Below are positions 27,218 to 36,265 of a stretch of 64,000 nt of DNA, one piece after another; position 1 is the first letter of the stretch; the number at the start of each line of letters is the position of its first letter. The stretch lies in assembly GCA_031551135.1 (NCBI GenBank), contig JAVBOA010000008.1, positions 1 to 64,000 on the forward strand, in the 5' to 3' direction. Below the pieces are notes generated by a model that saw only the letters and a program-made list of their open reading frames with translations, was not told where the DNA came from and did not search any database. Origin of the DNA: JAITVM01 sp031551135 (GTDB lineage Bacteria; Bacillota; Clostridia; Lachnospirales; JAITVM01). Made by a program: the position numbers and the translations under genes.

Positions 27218-29578
27218 TTATTCAAAATAATTGTATCCATTAGCAGCATTCATCATCTGCTTATATGCGTAAAAAGATTCTACCAAATCAGGGAAAATCT
27301 TATATTTGTCGAAGTTATTTGTTCTGTTCAATAGTTTATTAATAATAACACAAGCCTCTGCTCTTGTTATACTCTGGTCTGGCTTTATGCTCCCATCTTC
27401 ATAGCCTGTCAAAGCTCCGACTGCTTTTAAAGAAAGAATATACATTTTTGCCCAGTGTTTTTCGATTTCAGCTGTTGCTTCAGTATTTGAAGGTATTTCC
27501 AATTCCAAAACCAGAGAAAATACTTTTGCGAATTCTGCTCTTGTAATGTATTTATTTGGTTCAAATTTTCCGTTTGGATAACCAATCATATAATCGTTAT
27601 TTCCTGCAAAACAGATTGCTTTATAGTACCATGCGGTATTTATCACATCCGGATATAAAACTTTAGTAAGCTCTGATTCTCCATCGTAAAATAAATTATA
27701 GATTAATTGTGCAAGCTCAGCTCTGGTTAAATTCCCTTGAGGTCTGATTAAACCGTCAGGATAACCGTAAATATAAGGTTCTTCGATTATTTCCGGCGTT
27801 ACTGTAGGAGTTGGAGTGCTAGTCGGGATAGTGCTCGGTGTTGGTGTGACGCTCGGAGACGGCGTAGTGCTTGGCGTTGGTGAACTCGTTGGTGTTGGCG
27901 ATGTATCCGGAGAAGTTGTTGGAGTTGGGGTGACATAAGTTGATTTTGGACTAAGGTTTATTTTACCCGATATTGAATCTTTATTATTGTCAATTCCGCT
28001 GCCCGAGTAATATTGATTCGTCTCTGGTATTGATAGTTTGTAATCACCGGGTAGATTTGTAAGAATATTCTGGGTTGTTAATTCATTTGCCGTAAATGTA
28101 ATCTTTCCATTTGCATCCGTGGTTTTACTTCCGTTAAAAACTACTCTTCCGTTTGGGTCAGTCAATGTTAAATTATTTAAAGTTTTATTTTTATATGGAA
28201 CGTTGTCTACAGTTATATCGAATTCCAGTTTTGTTTTCGGCAAAACTTTCAAGTCGATTTCATATTCTTTTGTTATTACTTTTGTTTTTACTGTGTCAAA
28301 TGGTGCAGGATTATTTACGTCTGTATAGCTATATGAAAGATCGACTTCTTTTATATAAATCTTTGCCGCTATTTTTGCTGTACCTTCCGTTTTCCCTGTT
28401 ATTTCTCCTGTTTTTTCATCTATCGATGCCACAGCGCTGTTGCTTATTGACCATACGATTGTTGGCTGACCGCTTCCTGTGGCCGAAACAAATGGTGTTG
28501 CCGGCGTAATCTTTTGCCCGGGCTCTACAACCAAAGCTCCGCTAGCCGGTGTGATATCTTTATTCGTCGGCAGATTATCCTCCTTTGTTAAAATAACCAG
28601 TTCCGGTGTTGATGCAGAATTTTCATATTTAGCTTTGGCCAGACTTTTTATATCGAACGAGTTATACTCGCCCTTTCCGCCTACAATATAGTCAGCGAGT
28701 TTTTCTGTAGAAATATCCCAAAAATTTTCTGATACATCAATTTTGCCGCCGGTAGCAAGCGGAAATCTTATAATGTATTCATCGAAATTCACAAAATTAT
28801 TATGCTTTATGTTAATTCCGCTTAAATTAGTATTTCCTCCGCCGATTGCATAAAATTTTCTTTCACCCGAGTAATAGATGTCGTTTTTCTCATACATCGG
28901 AGAATCAAATGTATTTCCGGTAATATCAACGCCGAATGAAGCCGGATCGTAAAAGCTTACTAGCGAATGTTTAAAATAACAATCCTTAACCGCAGATCCT
29001 GTAGAATTGTTATCAAAAAATACTGACAACCCGTATCTTTCATCTTGCCCTCTTTCCGAGCCGATTTGCGGTTTCAATAAATCATATGCTTCAGAAGGTG
29101 CTGTAGAATAAGTTTCATCAGACATTGGCAATAATCTGCAATTTTCTAATACAAAATTGTCTGCGCCTTTTTTAACGTAAATACCCCAATTCAAATAACG
29201 TTTTCCGTAAATATTCAAACCTTCGATCTTTACGTTGTCTGCATCAATCGAAATAAAACTGTAGTTTGGAGAATTGTCAAATACCGAACTATAGATATTT
29301 GGAAATCCCTCTCCTTTGATTGTCATAGGTGCTGTAATTTTAATATAACCGTCAGGATACGCTGTACACATCGGATTTATATCATAATCACCGGCCTTCA
29401 CTATAACCGTAGAACCCGGATCATTATTCGCAGCCGATATTGCATCTTCCAGCTTGGTATATTGCTCACCCGGACCAACTGTGTAACTCGAACCCGCTAA
29501 CACGCTATTTATGCTAAAAAATAAAGTACCAAATAAAGCTAAAACAATAAATAAAATTAATAATTTTACTTCCTTCAT
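27218..29578 (-). CDS. Large SLH-anchored surface protein with right-handed beta-helix and Big2-type domains
   Basis: Exported cell-wall protein of 786 residues. The order is a signal peptide (1-29, ending VLAG), a parallel beta-helix region (about 30-330) with pectin-lyase-like repeats (VIVKAGDYDINP, FVLENCRLLP, NLSGINIKHNNFVNF), and a Big2-type Ig domain (PTIVWSISNSAVASIDEKTGEITGKTEGTAKIAA). A further Ig-like segment, a Thr/Pro/Ser-rich linker (about 548-601) and three SLH repeats (602-786) follow. The helix probably recognises a polysaccharide, but no lyase active site was confirmed. It should bind the same wall polymer as the other SLH proteins here. It has a long, structured 5' leader. 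Confidence 0.87.
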   Translation of the reverse strand: MKEVKLLILFIVLALFGTLFFSINSVLAGSSYTVGPGEQYTKLEDAISAANNDPGSTVIVKAGDYDINPMCTAYPDGYIKITAPMTIKGEGFPNIYSSVFDNSPNYSFISIDADNVKIEGLNIYGKRYLNWGIYVKKGADNFVLENCRLLPMSDETYSTAPSEAYDLLKPQIGSERGQDERYGLSVFFDNNSTGSAVKDCYFKHSLVSFYDPASFGVDITGNTFDSPMYEKNDIYYSGERKFYAIGGGNTNLSGINIKHNNFVNFDEYIIRFPLATGGKIDVSENFWDISTEKLADYIVGGKGEYNSFDIKSLAKAKYENSASTPELVILTKEDNLPTNKDITPASGALVVEPGQKITPATPFVSATGSGQPTIVWSISNSAVASIDEKTGEITGKTEGTAKIAAKIYIKEVDLSYSYTDVNNPAPFDTVKTKVITKEYEIDLKVLPKTKLEFDITVDNVPYKNKTLNNLTLTDPNGRVVFNGSKTTDANGKITFTANELTTQNILTNLPGDYKLSIPETNQYYSGSGIDNNKDSISGKINLSPKSTYVTPTPTTSPDTSPTPTSSPTPSTTPSPSVTPTPSTIPTSTPTPTVTPEIIEEPYIYGYPDGLIRPQGNLTRAELAQLIYNLFYDGESELTKVLYPDVINTAWYYKAICFAGNNDYMIGYPNGKFEPNKYITRAEFAKVFSLVLELEIPSNTEATAEIEKHWAKMYILSLKAVGALTGYEDGSIKPDQSITRAEACVIINKLLNRTNNFDKYKIFPDLVESFYAYKQMMNAANGYNYFE

Positions 29579-29600
29579 ATTTCTTTCCCTCCATATAACG

Positions 29601-29680
29601 GCAATTTATAAAACTGCGAGCCTTTCATATGAAGATACCTATTTTCGAGTAAATACTCATTTCTAATTTCTATAAATTGC
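29601..29680 (-). promoter_or_regulatory. Structured 5' leader of the SLH/beta-helix gene
   Basis: A perfect 10-bp long-range pairing of GCAATTTATA (29601-29610) with TATAAATTGC (29671-29680) encloses two hairpins, TTCATATGAA (29624-29633) and GAGTA-AA-TACTC (29647-29658). This makes a three-way-junction-like fold just upstream of the ribosome-binding site. It matches no riboswitch consensus I know. Confidence 0.4.
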
Positions 29681-29930
29681 ACTGAAACTTATACCGCTAT
29701 TTCTGAAATAATTAATCTCCCTCCTTTAAAAATAAAAAAACATAACAAACGAATATAATTCATGATTTTTAAAAATACTTTTTAGACAGGTTTACAAAAA
29801 TTATATAAGCGTAGTTTATAGCTTACATGAAAATTTTTGTGATTCCATTAAAATTTACTCGAGTTGCGATATATAATATTATTATATTTAGTACAACTAT
29901 TGATAATAAAAGTAAAATTTAATTGTCTTA

Positions 29931-29965
29931 TACTATTTCCATTATAATAGAAAACAGAAATAGTA
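29931..29965 (+). mobile_element. 35-bp internally deleted MITE derivative, copy E
   Basis: Only the two ends remain, TACTATTTC... and ...GAAATAGTA, yet both flanks are TTA (29928-29930 and 29966-29968). It is either an internal deletion after insertion or a mobile mini-form. Confidence 0.75.
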
Positions 29966-30259
29966 TTAATCATGAAATAATATTCCAATTATTATGTATA
30001 GATATATTATATTTAAATGTAAATGAAATGTACACCAATATATGATATATGAAATAATATTGAAATATAGCGGTTTGGTTTTTCTATTTACAAATAATTT
30101 TGTTTTCGAATTATATAAAATCAAGAAAAATCGGATTAAATTATATCAATGTTTTGTTACTATTATTTCCATTCAAAAAAATAGAAGCGGAATTGCATTT
30201 GCCGTGCTGCACAACCCCGCTTAAAAATTCCAAAATATATTTTATTTTCAGTGCCGGAT

Positions 30260-30742
30260 TTAATCGAATTTTATAAACTTATCCAGCTTCGTTAAATATT
30301 TTTCGAATTGCCCTTGATAAATACTGTGCAATAATTTATTGACGGCTCTTAAAGCGGTTTTCGCCTGATTCAAATCAATCAAATTTTCGTCGAGCGCATC
30401 CGCTATTTCCTCCAAATCCAAAACTTCTACGAAACCATTTTCGCGTATAACAACATCCGCCAATAAATCATTAAAACAATAGGATTTTTCAGATTCATCA
30501 TAAATAGTTTCTATTATATCGCAATATGTTCGAATATATTTTTTATCCCAAAAAAACTTACTGATTTTATAATTTTCGTTTAAAAAATAACAAGAAAAGC
30601 CGTTATTAAATTCTTTTTTTGCACGAAAAACTTTCCATTTCGTTACGATTATTTCCTTATCCGTATATAGAATACGGTCATCCTTTAATAGAATTTTCTC
30701 GTTTGGAATATATCGTCTTCTATAAAGCTTTATATCATTCAT
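30260..30742 (-). CDS. DUF402-family protein (FomD-like hydrolase fold)
   Basis: A 160-residue cytosolic protein of the DUF402/FomD-like family, some members of which hydrolyse nucleoside diphosphates. The family block is clear: KYIRTYCDIIETIYD, YCFNDLLADVVIRENGFVEVLDLEEIADALDENLI, with the conserved aspartates thought to bind Mg2+ or Mn2+. A C-terminal helix follows. ATG lies behind GGAGTGTGCC. It is 24 bases after the polyphosphate:AMP phosphotransferase on the same strand, so a nucleotide-related role fits the operon context (inference). Confidence 0.82.
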   Translation of the reverse strand: MNDIKLYRRRYIPNEKILLKDDRILYTDKEIIVTKWKVFRAKKEFNNGFSCYFLNENYKISKFFWDKKYIRTYCDIIETIYDESEKSYCFNDLLADVVIRENGFVEVLDLEEIADALDENLIDLNQAKTALRAVNKLLHSIYQGQFEKYLTKLDKFIKFD

Positions 30743-30766
30743 GGCACACTCCGGTTTACTAGCAAT

Positions 30767-32257
30767 TTAAAGTTCTTTTTTTAATTTATTAACGACTTCT
30801 TCTAATATTTTTATGCGTGCGTATTTTTTATTGTTCGACTCAATAATCTGCCACGGAGCATATTCCGTATTTGTATTCAAAAACATTTCATTTACAGCAA
30901 CTTCATACATATCCCACTTTTCACGGTTTCGCCAATCTTCTTCGGTTATTTTATAATTTTTCAATGGGTCTTCCTGTCTGGCTTTAAAACGGTTTAACTG
31001 TTCTTCTTTGTCTATTTGCAACCAAAACTTAAAAATTATCGTGCCGTGATTATGCAGATGAAATTCCATATCGTTTATTTCGGAATATGCCCGCTGCCAT
31101 TCGTCGGCAGAGCAAAATCCCTCAATACGTTCCACCATGACCCTGCCATACCAAGAACGGTCGAATATCGCAATATGTCCGTCTTTTGGGAATTTATTAT
31201 AAAATCGCCAAAGATAATGATGATTTAATTCTTCTTTCGTCGGTGCGGCTACGGTAATAACTTCATAACCGCGTGGATCGAGTTCTTCTGTAAGGCGTTT
31301 TATCGAGCCGCCTTTTCCGGCAGCGTCCCAGCCTTCCATGAGAATCACAACAGATTTCCGTTTTCTGTATAATTTAAATTCCAGCTTTGCTAAATCCTTT
31401 TGCAGATTGTCCAGTTTTTCTTTATAATCTTCATCGGAAATCATTTTATTGGCGTCAATTCCGCTCAAAATAGAAATCTCAGGCGAAGTAATAATTTCCT
31501 CTTTATCAAATTCATCGTAAAGCTTGGCTTCACGAAGTTTCGTTCGGTTATTTACTTCTTCTTGGATTTTGCTGATTAAAAGTTTGAATATTTTTACGGT
31601 TGCATATTTTTTGTCATTCGCTTCGATAATCGCCCATTGGCTTTTTGTGGTATTGGTACGAGAAATCATTTCTTGAAAAAGCTTTAAATAATTCTCATAT
31701 TTTAGGTTTTGCTCCATATCACGCTCATTCAAACGCCAAGCCGTATCTTCGGATTTTCCCAATTCCTTAAAGCGCTTCTTCTGTTCATCTTTGCTGATAT
31801 GCAAAAATAATTTAATAATCAGAGTTCCGTCATCTTGGTGCATTTTTTCAAATGAATTTATATCATGAAAATATGTTTGCATTTCGTTCGGCTTCAAATC
31901 AAAATTAGCCACAGCACCCGGCAAAACCAGGCGATGCCAAGATTTATCAAAAATAGACATTCTTCCTTTTGAAGGCATTTTGCAAAAATAATTCCAAAGC
32001 GGCGGACGCATAAAAACCTCTTCAGTAACACGGCTCATTGAATAAACATTAAAATAACGCGGGTCCAAAGGATAAAGGATTTTATTAATCAGCGTGCCCT
32101 TTCCCGAAGCACTCCAGCCTTCAAAAACAATACAAACCGGAATTTCCAATTCTCGGATTTTTTGTTGCAGCAGATTTAATTTAGAATGAAGTTCTTTTAT
32201 CTGCGATTGATATTCTTTCTTATCCATAGATTTATTTAAGTCAATTTTTCCAAGCAA
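30767..32257 (-). CDS. pap: Double-domain PPK2, polyphosphate:AMP phosphotransferase
   Basis: Uses polyphosphate to phosphorylate AMP to ADP (class II PPK2; known of the family). Two PPK2 domains are fused. Domain 1 has Walker A FEGWSASGKGTLI (about residue 43) and a worn lid/Walker B region (FDKSWHRLVLPG). Domain 2 has MEGWDAAGKGGSIKRL and the intact FDRSWYGRVMVERIEGF, so the C-terminal domain is probably the catalytic one. Length is 496 residues. I prefer TTG 32257 (MLGKIDLNKS), 8 bases after AGGAG, because the GTG at 32266 touches the ribosome-binding site. It sits between an RseC-like gene and the DUF402 gene. Confidence 0.9.
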   Translation of the reverse strand: MLGKIDLNKSMDKKEYQSQIKELHSKLNLLQQKIRELEIPVCIVFEGWSASGKGTLINKILYPLDPRYFNVYSMSRVTEEVFMRPPLWNYFCKMPSKGRMSIFDKSWHRLVLPGAVANFDLKPNEMQTYFHDINSFEKMHQDDGTLIIKLFLHISKDEQKKRFKELGKSEDTAWRLNERDMEQNLKYENYLKLFQEMISRTNTTKSQWAIIEANDKKYATVKIFKLLISKIQEEVNNRTKLREAKLYDEFDKEEIITSPEISILSGIDANKMISDEDYKEKLDNLQKDLAKLEFKLYRKRKSVVILMEGWDAAGKGGSIKRLTEELDPRGYEVITVAAPTKEELNHHYLWRFYNKFPKDGHIAIFDRSWYGRVMVERIEGFCSADEWQRAYSEINDMEFHLHNHGTIIFKFWLQIDKEEQLNRFKARQEDPLKNYKITEEDWRNREKWDMYEVAVNEMFLNTNTEYAPWQIIESNNKKYARIKILEEVVNKLKKEL

Positions 32258-32299
32258 ATTAAACACTCCTTTTTTACAGCATTCGAATGAAGGCTGTAT

Positions 32300-32701
32300 T
32301 TATCCATTGACAATTCCCGTAGCAACAGGAATATATTTTTTTAATTGCATGTTTTTCGTAATAACTTTTATTCCAAAATACGTTAATAATAAAAACGCAA
32401 TCCCTATAATAAAACTCATCAGTTCAGAGCCTGTTAATTTTTCCCCAAAAACAAATCCTAAAACGAGTGTTACAAGCGGAATCAAATACATTATTAAAAC
32501 GGCTCTGAAAAAATATACTGAATCAAGCTCGATATTTACGAAATCGCCGGATTTTGCACCGCATTCATTTTTTGCAATAATAAACATTTCGCTTTGCTCA
32601 AAACCGGCTGTACAGGCCCGGCATTTTGCGCAAGCCTCCGTACGTTTCAGGCTCACCTTTATTTTATTGTCAAAAACCTCTACCACATGTCCGATTTCCA
32701 T
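32300..32701 (-). CDS. RseC/SoxR-reducing-system family membrane protein
   Basis: A 133-residue membrane protein of the SoxR-reducing/RseC family (PF04246). The N-terminal cytosolic domain carries a cysteine cluster (CAKCRACTAGF and a later Cys in ECGAKSGD) likely to hold an Fe-S or redox site. Two membrane helices follow (about 65-85 and 92-112). In other bacteria such proteins accompany Rnf electron-transfer complexes, but no rnf genes are in this window. ATG lies behind AAAGGAGG. It is first in a minus-strand group with pap and the DUF402 gene. Confidence 0.83.
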   Translation of the reverse strand: MEIGHVVEVFDNKIKVSLKRTEACAKCRACTAGFEQSEMFIIAKNECGAKSGDFVNIELDSVYFFRAVLIMYLIPLVTLVLGFVFGEKLTGSELMSFIIGIAFLLLTYFGIKVITKNMQLKKYIPVATGIVNG

Positions 32702-32790
32702 AAAAGCCTCCTTTCAATATTATAAATTGACTTTAGAATTTTTATTTGATATAGTAATAACTTGAAAAATGAAATTATTGGCGGTGATTT

Positions 32791-33570
32791 ATGAGCTATC
32801 AAACACAATTATTAATTTTATGTCCCATAATATTTTTGGCCGGATTTATCGATTCTATAGCAGGCGGAGGCGGTTTAATATCTCTGCCGATGTATTCAAT
32901 ACTTATTAAATCACCGATAGTCAGCGTATACGGAACAAATAAATTTACAAATGTATGGGGAACTTTGGTAGCAAGTATTAAATACATAAAATCTAAAAAC
33001 ATACAATTCGAATCCGCAGTGACTGCCGCTATTTTTTCATTTATCGGGTCAAAATTCGGTTCGCTTGCGGCAGAATATGTATCCGAAGATTTTTTGAGAA
33101 TATTTTTGTTGATAGCGATTCCGGCGGTCGCAATATTTACTTTATTGAAAAAAGATTTTGGCGAAAGCCAAGCTTTTGAAATGCCGATTTTAAAAATAAT
33201 AGGAATAACTATGGTTTTCAGCCTTTTTATCGGGTTTTACGATGGCTTTTTCGGCCCTGGTACAGGCACTTTTCTGATACTTGCCTTTACCACTTTTACC
33301 GGCATGGATTTAACAAAAGCTTCCGGAAATGCCAAAATCGCAAATCTTGCTTCAAATATTTCAGCCTGTCACACTTTCATTCTTTCCGGAAATGTTGTGT
33401 ACAAGCTAGCGATTCCCGGCGCAATCTGTTCCATTTTAGGCTCATATTTAGGCTCTAATATTGCGATAAAAAACGGGAAGAATATAATAAAACCGATTTT
33501 TGTATTGGTTCTGTTTATTTTATTGGCAACGGTTATTGCTCAAGTTTTAGGATTTACTTATGGTGATTAA
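32791..33570 (+). CDS. TSUP-family transporter (TauE/SafE type)
   Basis: Polytopic membrane protein (259 residues, about eight helices) of the TSUP family, which moves sulfite, sulfoacetate or related organic anions outward or inward. Both repeats of the family motif are visible: GFIDSIAGGGGLISLPMYSI near residue 18 and GFYDGFFGPGTGTFLILAFTTFTGMDLTKASGNAKIANLASN near 147. ATG follows GGCGGTGATTT. It diverges from the RseC-like gene. Substrate is unknown; a link to sulfate released by the sulfatases at 5.4-8.4 kb would be speculation. Confidence 0.88.
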   Translation: MSYQTQLLILCPIIFLAGFIDSIAGGGGLISLPMYSILIKSPIVSVYGTNKFTNVWGTLVASIKYIKSKNIQFESAVTAAIFSFIGSKFGSLAAEYVSEDFLRIFLLIAIPAVAIFTLLKKDFGESQAFEMPILKIIGITMVFSLFIGFYDGFFGPGTGTFLILAFTTFTGMDLTKASGNAKIANLASNISACHTFILSGNVVYKLAIPGAICSILGSYLGSNIAIKNGKNIIKPIFVLVLFILLATVIAQVLGFTYGD

Positions 33571-33670
33571 ATTTTTTAAAATACTATTTCATTATAGCAT
33601 AAAAAACCTTTTGAATATAATTGAATTTTAAATTTATTAATTCCGGACTCATGACTTTTGAGGTGAAAAT

Positions 33671-34240
33671 ATGAAAAATTACTGGCAAGGCAAAAAAATT
33701 AAGCTTAGAGCTTTTGAAGAAAAAGATATTCAAAAATATCTTGACGAACGAAATGACCCCGACAGCGTGCGTCAATTATATGAAGATTATATCGAATTTC
33801 CGCTTTCTGAAAACGAAATGCGCAATAGCATCGAAAATTATTTACGCTCATTGAACGGAAACGATAAAAGACTTTTTGTAATCGAAAATTTTGACGGTGA
33901 ATATGTCGGCGAAATAAGTATTTGGTACACACATAGACGCAATGGCGTTTTTAGATACGGAATTTTTTTGGATGAAAGAATGCGCGGTAAAGGCTACGCC
34001 GGCGACGCATTAACAGTAGTTTTGGATTTTTATTTTAATGAGCTGAATTATCAAAAATGCAGCCCAACGGTTTATGAATTCAATTTAAATTCTCAGAAAT
34101 TTCACAAAAAAATGGGATTTATCGAAGAAGGCCGTTTGAGGAGCGATGTTTTTGTCCGCGGAAAATACCATGATATGATTTATTATGGAATGTTGCGAGA
34201 CGAATTTAATCAAAAATATAAACATGAGTTTATTATTTAA
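33671..34240 (+). CDS. GNAT-family N-acetyltransferase (RimJ/RimL-like)
   Basis: Transfers acetyl from acetyl-CoA to an amine, possibly a protein N-terminus or a small molecule. The 189-residue protein has the GNAT core: N-terminal KLRAFEEKDIQKYLDERND, YVGEISIWYTHRRNGVFRYGIFLDERMRGKGYAGDAL (the RGKGYAG acetyl-CoA loop near residue 111) and the C-terminal KFHKKMGFIEEGRLRSDVFVRGKYHDMIYYGML. ATG follows GAGGTGAAAAT. It is monocistronic and convergent with the phzF-like gene across a long hairpin. Confidence 0.87.
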   Translation: MKNYWQGKKIKLRAFEEKDIQKYLDERNDPDSVRQLYEDYIEFPLSENEMRNSIENYLRSLNGNDKRLFVIENFDGEYVGEISIWYTHRRNGVFRYGIFLDERMRGKGYAGDALTVVLDFYFNELNYQKCSPTVYEFNLNSQKFHKKMGFIEEGRLRSDVFVRGKYHDMIYYGMLRDEFNQKYKHEFII

Positions 34241-34259
34241 TTCTTTTTATAATATAAAA

Positions 34260-34317
34260 AAATATTTCATAATGCACGGCATTTTGAAAAACGCCTCAAA
34301 TGCATTATGAAATATTT
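34260..34317. repeat. Large perfect-arm palindrome, probable bidirectional terminator
   Basis: Arms of 17 bp (34260-34276 and 34301-34317; AAATATTTCATAATGCA and its complement) surround a 24-base core with a second small stem GGC/GCC. It lies between convergent genes. The segment AAAAAAATATTTCAT is shared with the MITE arms and TTATACTATT follows, so it may be a distant relative of that family. Confidence 0.65.
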
Positions 34318-34330
34318 CTCGCTTATACTA

Positions 34331-35104
34331 TTATAGAATAATTTCACCTTTTAAAAATATTTTCGCTTTGCCGCCAATCTTAACACGGTCACCGTGGTAC
34401 TCACAAAAAAGTTTTCCGCCGCGTTTCGATAATTGTGTTGCAATCATTTTATCTTTCTTTAAAATATCCGCCCAATAAGGGATTAATGTTGTATGTGACG
34501 AGCCGGTCACATAATCTTCCGAAATTCCGGCCTTTGGGCAAAAAAATCTGGACACAAAATCCGAATCGTCACCTTTTGCGGTAACAATCACTCCAAATAT
34601 GTTTTCTAAAGAACAAATCAAATCCATATTCGGTTTTAGCTCACGCACAGTTTTTTCATCTTCCAAAACCAGCATCAAATCTCTGGAGGAATATGCCTCC
34701 AAAACTTTCGCACCCACAGCTCTTTGCATCTCTATTGTGCGTTCAATCGGCTCCGGCTTTCGGGTTGGGAAATTCAGCATATAGATATCATTATTTCTCT
34801 CAACATATAAAATTCCGCTTTTTGTATGGAACTCAATTTTCTTAGATTTTTCGACATAATTATTTATTGCAAAAGCCGCAGCCAAAGTGGCATGCCCGCA
34901 TAAATCCACTTCAACAAGAGGCGTAAACCAGCGTAAATCATAATAGCCGCCGTTTTTTAAAACAAAGGCGGTCTCTGCGAGGTTATTCTCAAAAGCTATA
35001 TTCTGCAAAATTTCGTCGTCAAGTTTTTCTTCAAGAATACAAACACCGGCAGGATTGCCTTTAAAATTTTTATCAACAAAAGCATCAATTACAAAATAAA
35101 GCAT
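34331..35104 (-). CDS. PhzF-family isomerase/epimerase-like protein
   Basis: A 257-residue two-domain protein of the phenazine-biosynthesis-like (PhzF) family; most members outside phenazine producers have unknown substrates. Family motifs are FKGNPAGVCIL near residue 15, FENNLAETAFV with the catalytic-type glutamate, LRWFTPLVEVDLCGHATLAAAF, and EDYVTGSSHTTLIPYW in the second half. The C-terminus QLSKRGGKLFCEYHGDRVKIGGKAKIFLKGEI is typical. ATG lies behind GGGGGGATTTT. It follows the DUF2156 gene by 29 bases on the same strand and is probably co-transcribed with it. Confidence 0.88.
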   Translation of the reverse strand: MLYFVIDAFVDKNFKGNPAGVCILEEKLDDEILQNIAFENNLAETAFVLKNGGYYDLRWFTPLVEVDLCGHATLAAAFAINNYVEKSKKIEFHTKSGILYVERNNDIYMLNFPTRKPEPIERTIEMQRAVGAKVLEAYSSRDLMLVLEDEKTVRELKPNMDLICSLENIFGVIVTAKGDDSDFVSRFFCPKAGISEDYVTGSSHTTLIPYWADILKKDKMIATQLSKRGGKLFCEYHGDRVKIGGKAKIFLKGEIIL

Positions 35105-35133
35105 AAAATCCCCCCAAAATTAAAAAATTCTAA

Positions 35134-36030
35134 TCAATTCGGCAATTCGTCTTCTTCGCAGTCCTCCCCTGCGCAAATAGTGAATTTTTCTACCATAAAA
35201 TCGGGGTCATAAGAGAGCTTCATTTTTCTGAGTCCCTCGATTCCCATATCTTCCATAAAATTCACATCTTCACATTCTGTAAAATAATTTTCGCAAAATA
35301 ATTTAAACAGCGCAACCGATGCACCGCGGTAATTGACATCCGATTTCGCTATTTGAATCAGCATAGAATTATGCTGTTTTTCAGCCATTATTATACCGGC
35401 GATTTCGCCGTCAACAATCAAACATCTCGAAATAAATCCTAATTTTTCTCTATGTTTCAAAACTTTCAGCGTTGCAAAAAGTTCCCGTTCCGGGTTCAAG
35501 CTGCGCTCAAATATTATTTCTTTCAATTTAATTTTACATTTTTCCTCATTTGAATCGTCGATATCAACAAATTGATATTCAAAATTTTTTTTAAAATAAT
35601 TAAAATGATTTTTTTGCCCGTGGAGTTTTTTGCCCGAAAGTCCGGCTAATTTCTCTCTTTTGTATAAGTAATCAAAAAGATCTCTACGAACGACTAATTT
35701 ATGATTTTTGCACAAATCAAAAGATTTGAGTTCCTCCAACATTCGCGTTGTTATACTTATCAATTTAAATTGCTTATTTAAAGCCTTTGCATCGTTTCGA
35801 AGCTCCATAATCGCATCTTTTATATTTTCCGTTTCGCCGATCGGATACATATAGCCGTCAAAATTTTTAACACATAAGCAGTCATTAATCACAGCAAATT
35901 GTGTGCTGTACATTTCTTCCCACGCGAAAAGCGTCGCAAAATCATATTCCGAACTTATATCTTTATTAATTGAATAATACTTTTGAAAAATATCTTTATC
36001 ATCTATCTCGATAGATTTAAAGCTTATCAT
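35134..36030 (-). CDS. DUF2156-family protein (phosphatidylglycerol lysyltransferase C-terminal domain-like)
   Basis: A 298-residue cytosolic protein with the double GNAT fold of the DUF2156/MprF C-terminal family. Such domains transfer amino acids or acyl groups; stand-alone members are mostly uncharacterised. Family signals are SSEYDFATLFAWEEMYSTQFAVIND near the N-terminus, LSGKKLHGQKNHFNYFKKNF in the middle and FMEDMGIEGLRKMKLSYDPDFMVEKFTI at the end. There are no membrane helices, so it is not a full MprF. The start is ATG 36030 after AGAAGAG, not the GTG six bases upstream. Tandem terminators separate it from yajC. Confidence 0.85.
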   Translation of the reverse strand: MISFKSIEIDDKDIFQKYYSINKDISSEYDFATLFAWEEMYSTQFAVINDCLCVKNFDGYMYPIGETENIKDAIMELRNDAKALNKQFKLISITTRMLEELKSFDLCKNHKLVVRRDLFDYLYKREKLAGLSGKKLHGQKNHFNYFKKNFEYQFVDIDDSNEEKCKIKLKEIIFERSLNPERELFATLKVLKHREKLGFISRCLIVDGEIAGIIMAEKQHNSMLIQIAKSDVNYRGASVALFKLFCENYFTECEDVNFMEDMGIEGLRKMKLSYDPDFMVEKFTICAGEDCEEDELPN

Positions 36031-36110
36031 AAACACTCTTCTTTCTAAAGTCTTTGAAATTATAGGTATTAACCATTATTTTATTTCCAAATTTTTCTTT
36101 TTACAAAAAA

Positions 36111-36134
36111 GGTTTTAGATTATAATCTAAAACC
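36111..36134 (-). terminator. Second terminator downstream of yajC, a perfect palindrome
   Basis: A perfect 24-base palindrome built from GGTTTTAGATTA and its complement, followed on the minus strand by TTTTTT. It lies 43 bases after the first yajC terminator. Confidence 0.75.
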
Positions 36135-36176
36135 AAAAACTACCGCTGTAAATTTTGAAAAAATCCATATCAAGTC

Positions 36177-36200
36177 AAAACGGCGTATACACGCCGTTTT
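36177..36200 (-). terminator. First terminator downstream of yajC
   Basis: A 10-bp stem AAAACGGCGT (36177-36186) with ACGCCGTTTT (36191-36200) and a 4-base loop, ending in a T run on the minus strand. Confidence 0.82.
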
Positions 36201-36265
36201 TAAGGTTTCCGCATCATGCTTAAAAAAATAATATCGAATAAATCTTATCAATAAATATGTTCTAT

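Larger units (their letters stand above)
29579..30259. other. Gene-free AT-rich region
   Basis: 681 bases between two minus-strand genes. It contains the structured leader of the SLH/beta-helix gene (29601-29680) and a 35-bp MITE relic (29931-29965). The open frame at 30042-30224 has no ribosome-binding site, is very AT-rich, and is not called a gene. Confidence 0.55.

Noticed and set aside
30042..30224. 60-residue plus-strand ORF in the gene-free region
   Set aside because: It lacks a ribosome-binding site and shows AT-driven composition with no protein-like pattern.
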